Position numbers and translations under genes: made by a program. This document shows positions 41,645 to 49,895 of a stretch of DNA of 64,000 nt, piece by piece (position 1 is the stretch's first letter; each line of letters starts with the position of its first letter). The notes below the pieces were generated by a model. The model searched no databases and was not told the origin of the DNA. It saw only the letters and a program-made list of their open reading frames with translations. The DNA is from Saprospiraceae bacterium UBA7328 (lineage in GTDB: Bacteria > Bacteroidota > Bacteroidia > Chitinophagales > Saprospiraceae). The stretch is taken from the NCBI GenBank assembly GCA_002471345.1, contig DKPS01000114.1, forward strand, positions 1 through 64,000, read 5' to 3'.

Positions 41645-42741
41645 TATACCAATTCAGCAGCCTGATGAAAATGATAGTAAGCAGCACAGGCACCTTCAGA
41701 ACTTACCATTGGTGCTCCTAGAGGAAATTCTGGTTTACACTTTTTACCGAATTGTGGACATTCATTCGGTTTCTTTATCCCTTTTAATACTTGTCCAGCT
41801 ATGCATTCTTTGTTTTCTTCAGCAGTTTCAATTTGTACGTCAAATTTGATATTGGCGTCGTATATCGCGTAAGCTTCTTTTACTTCATATCCGCTGAAAG
41901 GGATGTTGCCTATACCTCTCCAGACTCTATTTTTTACTTCGAATACTTGCTCTATAATTTCAATTGCTTTTTGATTTCCATCGTCTTTTACTACGCGACT
42001 ATATTGATTCTCCAGATCATGCCGTCCCTCTTCTAATTGCTTGACTACCATGTAGATACCTTGTAGGAGATCAATAGGTTCGAAACCAGTTACAACAATA
42101 GGGATCTTATATTTCTCCACGAGAGGTCCATATTCTGAAATGCCCATAATGGTGCATACATGACCAGCAGCCAAGAAAGAATCGATTTGACTCTCCTCAT
42201 CATTTATCACTGCTTCTATAGCTGGTGGCACCAATACATGAGAAGTCAGAATTGAATAATTAATCACTCCCAATGCTTTGGCCTGAATCACTGAAAGTGC
42301 ATTCGCAGGAGCGGTAGTCTCGAAGCCAACAGCAAAGAATACCACTTCCTTTGTCGGGTTCTTTTGAGCCAATTGCACAGCTTCTAGAGGGGAGTAAAGA
42401 ATACGAATATCAGCACCTTCTGCCTTAGCATCTAATAAGCTCCAAGATGATCCTGGCACTCGTAACATATCACCATAAGAGCAAAGAATCACTCCTTTCT
42501 CCTCTGCTAGATAGATCGCTTTATCAATTAAATGTATGGGCGTAACACATACAGGGCATCCGGGGCCATGTATCATATTTATCTCTTCAGGAAGTAAATC
42601 GATTATGCCATTTTTGACGAGACTGTGCGTCTGTCCACCACATACTTCCATAATACTCCAAGGCTGAGATATGATTTCTTTTATCTGTGTGAGATATCTC
42701 TGAGCCAAGTCTTCATCTCTATATTCGTTTACGAATTTCAC
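41644..42741 (-). CDS. hypD: Hydrogenase maturation protein HypD
   Basis: The 365-residue product carries the signature motifs WSIMEVCGGQTHSLVKNGI and GPGCPVCVTP, FFAVGFETTAPANA, AGHVCTIMG, and a C-terminal Cys set for a 4Fe-4S cluster (CIAGQVLKGIKKPNECPQF, then GKKCKPEFPLGAPMVSSEGAC). HypD with HypC assembles Fe(CN)2CO. It is the first gene of hypD-hypE-tetR-tetR, and a candidate operator lies 55 bp upstream. Confidence 0.96.
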   Translation of the reverse strand: MKFVNEYRDEDLAQRYLTQIKEIISQPWSIMEVCGGQTHSLVKNGIIDLLPEEINMIHGPGCPVCVTPIHLIDKAIYLAEEKGVILCSYGDMLRVPGSSWSLLDAKAEGADIRILYSPLEAVQLAQKNPTKEVVFFAVGFETTAPANALSVIQAKALGVINYSILTSHVLVPPAIEAVINDEESQIDSFLAAGHVCTIMGISEYGPLVEKYKIPIVVTGFEPIDLLQGIYMVVKQLEEGRHDLENQYSRVVKDDGNQKAIEIIEQVFEVKNRVWRGIGNIPFSGYEVKEAYAIYDANIKFDVQIETAEENKECIAGQVLKGIKKPNECPQFGKKCKPEFPLGAPMVSSEGACAAYYHFHQAAELV

Positions 42742-42796
42742 TGCTAGGATTTTGCCTTAAGTTACTTGTTTTTTAAATGAGACACGATGACCATTT

Positions 42797-42812
42797 AAGA
42801 AATTATTTTCTA
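42797..42812. promoter_or_regulatory. Inverted repeat, candidate operator 3
   Basis: AAGAAA-TTAT-TTTCTA lies 55 bp upstream of the hypD start codon. It matches the TAGAAA-N4-TTTCTA core of the two sites before the hydrogenase operon in all but one base and has the same spacing. It would allow the TetR genes of this operon to regulate themselves. Confidence 0.55.
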
Positions 42813-43456
42813 ATCTACAAAGTTCACAGGTATTGACTTCTCATTACTGCCATGATAAAAATTTATAATTTCAATATCAAAGATTACATAGAGTCAGTAA
42901 AGGAGATATCGTAAGTCAATGGCAACAAACTTTGGATAGGAGAGTCTGGGATATGATGGACGTATCGGTAACGATCAACGATCGAATCGTGACAGTGGCC
43001 TTTCTGGATTTCAGGGAAGTACTCGTTATCACAATGATAGTACATACTGAAGTATTGGCTTTTTCGGTTTGTGGTTGAGTCCTACTTCAATACAGTCCTC
43101 CAATGCTTGGCTCCCCAACCTCCCGAACGGTGGCTCTGACGCACTCCTTAGCGACATCTTTTTAAAAAAAACTTATAATTCCACTCTTTGTTTCTGGGAT
43201 TGACAATTTGTCTAATTTACCATTTCACACATCATAATCGGTCGATATTAATTGAGTTGAATTTATATGAGGAATTAACGATATTTAGATTCACTTACTA
43301 TTTATTAATGAAACATTTGAATAAACCAAAGATTATAAATATGCGGTAGGAGAAGGCTCAAAAAAGAGAACATCGACTTAAGAACTTTTATTTTAAGGGA
43401 CAATAGAGTAGAGATAAAAAGAATTTTTTTAACAAAATGACTAAATGATTAAAAAG
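42813..43456. other. Long spacer between hypF and hypD, possibly with gene remnants
   Basis: This is 644 bp without a recognisable gene. Around 42960-43080 there are short open frames of about 35-55 codons with higher GC than the flanks and no known motif. They may be decayed sequence. I see no clear hypD promoter beyond the candidate operator. Confidence 0.4.
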
Positions 43457-45757
43457 TTAATTTTTCCCTTTTCTTACTTGAATTTCATTAAATACCAATT
43501 GTCCAAAAGAAACACTTTCATCATTAGGAGAAAGGTCCTTATGAAAAAGTAATTCGAACTCATTTCTTAAGTCTAGTGTGATCAAATCCACCAAAAGGCT
43601 ATTTTGGAATACACCACCGCTAAATCCTATCTTTTTACATCCTTGAGAAAGTGATACCTCTCTAATCCAATGGACTAATGTCAAATGGAATCTAGCCGCG
43701 ATTTCTGAGATATTAACTTCAGATTTCAAATCAATTAGAATCCTCTTCAGTAGATATTTAGGATTCAAAGCAATTGTTTGATCTTCAGCCCAATAATGTG
43801 ACATGTTTAGATTATAATTATTGCTTTTAAAGAAAGTTCTTGCTTGCATTTCTAGTAGCATAGCGGCTTCTCCTTCATAGGACAGTATATCTTTGATGCC
43901 TAATAAAGAACTAACCGCATCAAATAGCCGCCCCATACTAGTGCTCTTGATTGTTGTACTTCTTTTTAAAAGTTGATGGTATATCTTACTTTCTGTTGTG
44001 CTGAACTTTGCTCTTAGTACATCTTCACTCACTTCTGATTCACCAAGGATGGCTAAAGCTGAAAGACGAGGCTCTCGGGCCATCTTATCACTGCCAATTG
44101 TAGGGTAGTATTCAAGATTTGCACATCGATCGAATTGACCTTTTTCATAAGTAAAAAACTCACTTCCCCAGACCTGCCTATCATCTCCAAGTCCTGTGCC
44201 GTCCCAAATGACTCCTAGTATCTTTTCATTGCTTTTTTGCAGAGCATGTTCTCCCAGCAAAGCACAAAAATGGGCTATGTGATGTTGGACGGTGAGCAAA
44301 GGGAGATTTTGAGATTGAGCCATCTCCTTTCCATCAATGGAAGCTGTATATTCAGGATGATGATCCACAATCACTTGACTCACTTTAGTATTTAGCAATT
44401 GTGATAAATGATCTAGAGTATGTCTATAGTGCTGCAGGGTATCATAATGATCTAGATCTCCGAGATATTGACTGATATACACATTTTGATTATGCAGGAT
44501 GCTGAATGTACTTTTGAGATGAGCACCCATTGCTAAGACTCCATCTCCTTTCCATTGATTTTTAGAATTGAAATAGGTTGGAGCTAATCCTCTTGATCTC
44601 CTTATTATGATCTTTTGTTGGCATACTTCAGTATATTGTATGATACTATCATCCTGAGGTATAGCAATCTCTCTATTATTAGTCACTATATAATCAGCTA
44701 TTTGTGATAACTGATCTAGGGCTTCATCATTCTTGTATATTATTGGAGAATTAGACACATTTCCACTTGTGGCTACAATAGGTTTTTGGAAGAGGTTGAG
44801 TAAAATTTGGAACAGCGGGGCATAAGGAATCATGACGCCCACTTTGTCTAATCCATCATGAATTCCATGATATTCTCCCTTGACTTTACGTGTATCTAAA
44901 AGCACAATAGGAGATATTGAACCCATGAAGGAAGACCTTTCCACATTAGTCAGATCAGACACATGATCTAATGATGGAATCATCACAGCAAATGGCTTAC
45001 TTGGTCTATTTTTTAATTTTCGCAATCTAGATACAACCTCTTCATTCTGGGCATCACAAGTCAAAAGATAACCTCCTATACCTTTGATAGCAATGATCTT
45101 TCCTTTATTCCAAAAATTTATAATGTTGTCAGTAATAGCTTGATCTTCAGATGATAATAGCTTTTTTTCAGAATTGTAAAGTGACATGGACACGCCACAT
45201 TCTGAACATGAGTTAGTCTGGGAAAAGTATCTGCGATCGGCAGGTTTATTATACTCTGATGAACATTGATGACACATTTGAAAAGTAGCCATTTCTGTAT
45301 TCTCACGGTCATAAGGAAGACTATTGGTCACAGAATATCGAGGCCCACATTGACAACATGTTGTAAATGAATAATTTATCCTTCGATCATTTTCGTCCTC
45401 AATTTCCTTTCGACATTCTGGACATATAGCAAAATCAGGAGTAATGAGCATATCAGATGGCTTCACACCGCCTAAATGAATAATTTCAAACTGATTAAAA
45501 GATTGAAATTCTATTTCTTTAAATTGAATACTTGAAATTACAGCCAAAGGAGGTGGAGCGATTAAGGCAATATCATCAATAAAAAGGTCAAAGCTTTTTT
45601 TGTTTGCATTGACTTGGATATGGACTCCAGCCGCATCATTAGAAACCCATCCTTTAAGATCATGATCCTTCGCTTTCCTATAAATGTATGGGCGATAGCC
45701 AATTCCTTGAACTTGACCTGTAATATGAATATGCCATGTTTTGAGATTGAATATCAT
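43457..45757 (-). CDS. hypF: Carbamoyltransferase HypF
   Basis: Starting at the ATG at 45757 (MIFNLKTWHIHITG) the product is 766 residues. The frame is open 23 codons further up, but the acylphosphatase domain begins here. Domains in order: acylphosphatase (about 6-95, GQVQGIGYRPY), two zinc fingers (CPECRKEIEDE, CCQCGPRYS; CHQCSSEYN, CSECGVSM), YrdC-like domain (about 200-380) and Kae1-like carbamoyltransferase (VQHHIAHFCAL, WDGTGLGDDRQVWGSEF). It makes carbamoyl-adenylate from carbamoyl phosphate and ATP and charges the HypE Cys. It is separated from hypD by about 700 bp. Confidence 0.95.
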   Translation of the reverse strand: MIFNLKTWHIHITGQVQGIGYRPYIYRKAKDHDLKGWVSNDAAGVHIQVNANKKSFDLFIDDIALIAPPPLAVISSIQFKEIEFQSFNQFEIIHLGGVKPSDMLITPDFAICPECRKEIEDENDRRINYSFTTCCQCGPRYSVTNSLPYDRENTEMATFQMCHQCSSEYNKPADRRYFSQTNSCSECGVSMSLYNSEKKLLSSEDQAITDNIINFWNKGKIIAIKGIGGYLLTCDAQNEEVVSRLRKLKNRPSKPFAVMIPSLDHVSDLTNVERSSFMGSISPIVLLDTRKVKGEYHGIHDGLDKVGVMIPYAPLFQILLNLFQKPIVATSGNVSNSPIIYKNDEALDQLSQIADYIVTNNREIAIPQDDSIIQYTEVCQQKIIIRRSRGLAPTYFNSKNQWKGDGVLAMGAHLKSTFSILHNQNVYISQYLGDLDHYDTLQHYRHTLDHLSQLLNTKVSQVIVDHHPEYTASIDGKEMAQSQNLPLLTVQHHIAHFCALLGEHALQKSNEKILGVIWDGTGLGDDRQVWGSEFFTYEKGQFDRCANLEYYPTIGSDKMAREPRLSALAILGESEVSEDVLRAKFSTTESKIYHQLLKRSTTIKSTSMGRLFDAVSSLLGIKDILSYEGEAAMLLEMQARTFFKSNNYNLNMSHYWAEDQTIALNPKYLLKRILIDLKSEVNISEIAARFHLTLVHWIREVSLSQGCKKIGFSGGVFQNSLLVDLITLDLRNEFELLFHKDLSPNDESVSFGQLVFNEIQVRKGKN

Positions 45758-45813
45758 TCTGACTTTGTTATGAATGGTATCGTAAATATGGTCAGAACAC
45801 ATGAAAATACTGT

Positions 45814-46065
45814 TCATGAAAGACAATAAGGCGTATTTTTTCTATACAGATGTGAAATCAAATTAGACACAGCTCCTCTAGGGCTTGCTGCTGCTACCGT
45901 TATATCCACCTCAAAAGCAGCTATTAATGGAATAAATTTCACTATTGCCAACACAATGAGAGATAAGAAAATGATCTGATTCAGCAATACTCTTTCTAAT
46001 GCATAAGGATAAACATCATTACGCTGAAAATTATCAATATTAAAAGTCATAAACATGTAAATCAT
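45814..46065 (-). CDS. Doubtful small membrane ORF upstream of hypF
   Basis: This 83-codon frame has one strong hydrophobic stretch (about 28-55) and a start 56 bp ahead of hypF on the same strand. I recognise no family and the C-terminal part has no protein-like pattern, so it may be chance. If real it would be a single-span membrane protein cotranscribed with hypF. Confidence 0.25.
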   Translation of the reverse strand: MIYMFMTFNIDNFQRNDVYPYALERVLLNQIIFLSLIVLAIVKFIPLIAAFEVDITVAAASPRGAVSNLISHLYRKNTPYCLS

Positions 46066-46372
46066 AATGGCAAAAAATAATTCTTGTAGGGGGGTAGGGA
46101 CTAGAAAGAAGAATTTTTTCGAGCATTTGCCTAATAAAGTACAGAATTAGGGCATACTTTATACTTTAGGATTACAGAAAGTGGGGTATACCACTATTAT
46201 GGTATTATTAGTTGGACATATTTTTGGCATACGTAATGCGTTATAAATTGGTGTCAACCTGATGACAATAATTTGTGAAAAGTATTATATGGTACTCACA
46301 GATTGAAAGTGTCTTATATATACAAATCACTATTTGATTAGATGCGTATAAAAACTTCAATACCCAAATAGT
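46066..46372. other. Noncoding spacer upstream of the DUF1800 gene
   Basis: This 307-bp AT-rich divergent region should contain the promoter of the DUF1800-DUF1501 pair. A short G-rich stretch lies near 46088-46100. Nothing else stands out. Confidence 0.4.
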
Positions 46373-48280
46373 ATGCATACAAACATAATTCAATCATTTT
46401 GTTTAGTTCTGTCCATTTTAGGTTGCAGTCTTTGTCAAGGTCAGGATATTATTCTTGGGAAAGGTAATAATGTCAATATTGTGACCTCAAGTAGTGATAC
46501 AACTACAAGTGGAACTGCAACCATATCTAGTCAAGGTTTTTTACCAAATCTGAACGCATCTTCTCGTTTTCTTTCTCAAGCATCTTTCGGCCCTAATTTC
46601 GAAGAAATCAATAATCTGAGTACAATGGGTTTGGAGAACTGGATAGATGATCAGTTTACTCAACCTAGGGCTTTTAGTATCATGGATTCTATATTAGGAT
46701 ATAATGATTTCAAAAATGAAATATTAAATACACCTGAAGACCGTCCTTACGGTTACTACATGGATTTCTCATGGTGGCAATATCATATGTCATCACCTGA
46801 TCATCTCAGACAAAGAGTCGCATTAGCTTTAATGGAATTTTTCGTCATTTCTAGGTTCTCGTCATTTGGAGATAATTCTTATGCTCTTGGGACCTATTAT
46901 GATATGCTTTTGGATGGAGGGTTTACTAATTATAGATCTCTATTAGATTCTGTGACTTATCACTCTGCCATGGGACGGTATCTCACTTATATGAATAACT
47001 CAAAGACTGATACCATCTATCATTTAGATTATGATACTGAATGGCCATATGATACCATTTCTATTCAATACATATTTCCAGATGAGAATTATGCTAGAGA
47101 GGTAATGCAATTATTCTCGATTGGGCTATGTCATCTTAATATGGATGGCACATGTATGAAAGATATGAATGGAGTAGATAGCTCTACTTATGATAACGAA
47201 GATATCAAGGAATTCGCTAAGATATTTACAGGATTCAGTTATGGAGATAACATGAATTTTGGTTTTGGTCCATCTGACTATGAAACTACTTATTTGACAC
47301 CTATGCAGATTTACGATGATGATCATGAACCTGGAGAGAAATACCTCTTGAATGGAGTTGTAGTTCCTGATCGTAATAATGCAGTAGGATTTGCATATGA
47401 GGATGTAAAAGATGCATTGGATAATCTATTTAATCATCCCAATGTGGGCATCTTTTTTGGCAAGTTCATGATTCAAAGATTAGTCACTTCTAATCCAAGT
47501 GGAGGATATATAGAAAGAGTAGCACAAGCATTCAATGGAGATTCTGAGTATAGCAATGTGAGAGGAGATATGAAGGCTTTTATAAAAGCAATACTACTCG
47601 ATGAAGAAGCTAGAAGCTGTGCTAATGCTGATCATACCGAATATGGTATGCTTAGAGAGCCCTTTGTGAGATATATGCAACTCGCTAATGCCTTTGACCT
47701 CAATTCGTCATCAGGAAGGGTACGAAATGCATTGTCTAGTGTTTATAATCAGTTACAACAAAAGCCATTTTCATCACCAAGTGTATTTAACTTCTTTCAG
47801 TCTGACTATCAACCTATTGGGCCAATAGAAGAAGCTGAAAAAGTAGCTCCAGAATTTCAAATTACTAACAGTCAGTCCATCACAGGATATATGAATGGGC
47901 TCAATGATTGGGTATTTGGTGATATGACAGATGATTGGGGTATGTATAGCGGAGAGCATTGGAATTCTTATGATGATGAAAGATCGGATCTCGATATTTC
48001 GGATGAGTTGTTGCTGTCTGGAGATGAGTATTTACCTCAGTTATTGGAGCGTCTTAATCTCATTTTGGCTCATGGTAAACTTGCAGATGAGACGATAGAT
48101 GCAATCATCAGTGCACTCGAAAATTTTGATTTTGATGATACTGATTGTGCCGCAGAATATGCTGGTAATGCCAGTGAGATAGAAGAATGCGAAGAGGACA
48201 AAGTTTATACCAATGGGATAAGGGTAAGGATAGCGATATATCTGGTTATGGCAAGTCCAGAATATTTGATCAATAGATAA
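46373..48280 (+). CDS. DUF1800 family exported protein
   Basis: The 635-residue product has a signal peptide (1-23, ILGCSLCQGQ) and a long DUF1800 domain: SRFLSQASFGPNFEEINNL, LRQRVALALMEFFVIS, the NYAREVMQLFSIG motif (about 240-255) and the FFGKFMIQRLVTSNPS end. These proteins are always found next to DUF1501 proteins in Bacteroidota and Planctomycetota. Function is unknown, and an export or surface role is likely. The DUF1501 gene starts 9 bp after its stop. Confidence 0.9.
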   Translation: MHTNIIQSFCLVLSILGCSLCQGQDIILGKGNNVNIVTSSSDTTTSGTATISSQGFLPNLNASSRFLSQASFGPNFEEINNLSTMGLENWIDDQFTQPRAFSIMDSILGYNDFKNEILNTPEDRPYGYYMDFSWWQYHMSSPDHLRQRVALALMEFFVISRFSSFGDNSYALGTYYDMLLDGGFTNYRSLLDSVTYHSAMGRYLTYMNNSKTDTIYHLDYDTEWPYDTISIQYIFPDENYAREVMQLFSIGLCHLNMDGTCMKDMNGVDSSTYDNEDIKEFAKIFTGFSYGDNMNFGFGPSDYETTYLTPMQIYDDDHEPGEKYLLNGVVVPDRNNAVGFAYEDVKDALDNLFNHPNVGIFFGKFMIQRLVTSNPSGGYIERVAQAFNGDSEYSNVRGDMKAFIKAILLDEEARSCANADHTEYGMLREPFVRYMQLANAFDLNSSSGRVRNALSSVYNQLQQKPFSSPSVFNFFQSDYQPIGPIEEAEKVAPEFQITNSQSITGYMNGLNDWVFGDMTDDWGMYSGEHWNSYDDERSDLDISDELLLSGDEYLPQLLERLNLILAHGKLADETIDAIISALENFDFDDTDCAAEYAGNASEIEECEEDKVYTNGIRVRIAIYLVMASPEYLINR

Positions 48281-48289
48281 AATGCACAA

Positions 48290-49738
48290 ATGGGAAAAAG
48301 AAGAATATCAAGAAGACGATTTTTAGGAGAGGCAAGCTGTGCGGCTGTAGGTTCAACTACATTTTTATCTACAGCTCTAAATCTGGGAATGATTAATACG
48401 GCTGCTGCGAGACCACATATTATTGGGGCAGCTGGAGATTATAAGGCTTTAGTTGTAGTGCTATTGGCAGGAGGTGCAGATTCTCACAATTTGCTGATTC
48501 CTACGACCACCCCTGAATATGATACTTATAGAGGGATAAGGGGAGATTTGGCATTAAACTATAATGTCTCTGGACAGACGGATGATGTCATGAATATATC
48601 TCCATCCAATACGGGAGGTAAAACATATGGTGTACATAATGGTCTTGCTGGAGTGAAATCTCTTTTTGATCAAAATAAGGCTGCATTTATAGCGAATGTA
48701 GGTACCCTGGTAGAACCCATAGCTAACCTCCATGAACTTGAATATTCTAACAAACAATTACCTCTTGGCCTATATTCTCATGCAGATCAGATTATGCAGT
48801 GGCAGACTTCGGTACCTCAAGATAGAAGTGCAGTAGGTGTAGGAGGAAGAATGGCAGATATGCTTAAGGATATGAATACTATAGATGCCATATCTATGAA
48901 TATTTCACTAGACGGTAAAAATAGATTTCAATCTGGAAATACTATTGCTGAATTTTCTATAGGAAATAGTGCAGATCCAGAGGATATTGGCATACAAGGA
49001 CTTACATCATGGTGGTCAAAATCAGGTTTCCTTACAGAACAAAGAGATGAAGCCATTAATTCAGTGGTGGCTGATGTATATTCTAATATCTTTCAAGATA
49101 CTTATGCTGATCTTGGAAGGCAGACACTAGCAGGTAATGAATTGTTCAAAACAGCCATTGCAAAGAGACCAGGGTTTTCTACGGCTTTTGCTGCCACAAG
49201 CTTCGCCCAGGATATGAGAATGATGGCTGATGTGATAAGTGTACAGCAGCATTTAGGTGCTAACAGGCAGATATTCTTTACCACTTTTGGTGGATGGGAT
49301 CATCATGACGAAGTGTTGATGAATCAAAGCGGAATGCTCCCTATTTTGGATCAGGGTATTAGTTCACTTTATTCCAGCATGGAAGAAATCAATATGGAGA
49401 ATAATGTTACGATTATGACCATTTCTGATTTTGCACGTACCATGACTACTAATACCGGTGGCTCTGACCATGCCTGGGGAGGAAATAGTATGATAGTAGG
49501 TGGTGCTATTAATGGTGGACGAATTTATGGAGAATACCCAGATTTAGATTTAGAGAATGACGTGAATATTGATAATAGAGGACGATATATTCCTCAACTT
49601 TCAGTGGATGAGTTATATGCGGAAATAGCGCTTTGGTTTGGTGTCTCAGTTAATGACTTGAGTTACATACTTCCGAACATCGGAAATTTCAATAATTACA
49701 ATACGAACCCAGCTCCTTTGGGACTATATAATGTGTAG
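48290..49738 (+). CDS. DUF1501 family Tat-exported protein
   Basis: The 482-residue product begins with a twin-arginine signal (RRISRRRFLGEA, then a hydrophobic stretch ending near AAAR). The DUF1501 domain has the VVVLLAGGADSHNLLIP start, GVHNGLAGVKSLF, ANVGTLVEPI, FFTTFGGWDHHDEV and SDHAWGGNSMIVGGAINGG, which recall the alkaline-phosphatase/sulfatase fold. It is the standard partner of DUF1800. Tat export suggests a folded metalloprotein in the periplasm. Confidence 0.92.
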   Translation: MGKRRISRRRFLGEASCAAVGSTTFLSTALNLGMINTAAARPHIIGAAGDYKALVVVLLAGGADSHNLLIPTTTPEYDTYRGIRGDLALNYNVSGQTDDVMNISPSNTGGKTYGVHNGLAGVKSLFDQNKAAFIANVGTLVEPIANLHELEYSNKQLPLGLYSHADQIMQWQTSVPQDRSAVGVGGRMADMLKDMNTIDAISMNISLDGKNRFQSGNTIAEFSIGNSADPEDIGIQGLTSWWSKSGFLTEQRDEAINSVVADVYSNIFQDTYADLGRQTLAGNELFKTAIAKRPGFSTAFAATSFAQDMRMMADVISVQQHLGANRQIFFTTFGGWDHHDEVLMNQSGMLPILDQGISSLYSSMEEINMENNVTIMTISDFARTMTTNTGGSDHAWGGNSMIVGGAINGGRIYGEYPDLDLENDVNIDNRGRYIPQLSVDELYAEIALWFGVSVNDLSYILPNIGNFNNYNTNPAPLGLYNV

Positions 49739-49763
49739 GGATATGAAGAATATAGACAATCTA

Positions 49764-49810
49764 ATAGACCTAACTCCACGAACCTCCTTTTTCACAAAAG
49801 GAGGGTCTAT
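49764..49810 (+). terminator. Long hairpin after the DUF1501 gene
   Basis: Nested perfect arms, CCTCCTTTT/AAAAGGAGG (49783-49791 with 49796-49804) inside ATAGACC/GGTCTAT (49764-49770 with 49804-49810), lie 25 bp after the DUF1501 stop. There is no T-run on the plus strand, so it may protect the 3' end or attenuate. It also argues that the next protein starts downstream of it. Confidence 0.55.
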
Positions 49811-49895
49811 TCCATGTAAATCATCTGACCATGTAGTATTCACTTTATGCACATTGATAAATGGGATCGATACTACCATTTCTCTCTATTTACGA

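Noticed and set aside
42900..43100. Short GC-richer open frames in the hypF-hypD gap as a hypA or other small maturation gene
   Set aside because: No CxxC pair motifs of HypA and no consistent frame longer than about 55 codons; stops interrupt each candidate.
46085..46101. G-rich stretch as a G-quadruplex
   Set aside because: Only two clear G runs are present; four runs of at least three G are needed.
48290..48400. Tat signal as evidence that the hydrogenase is exported
   Set aside because: This Tat signal belongs to the DUF1501 protein; the hydrogenase small subunit has none.
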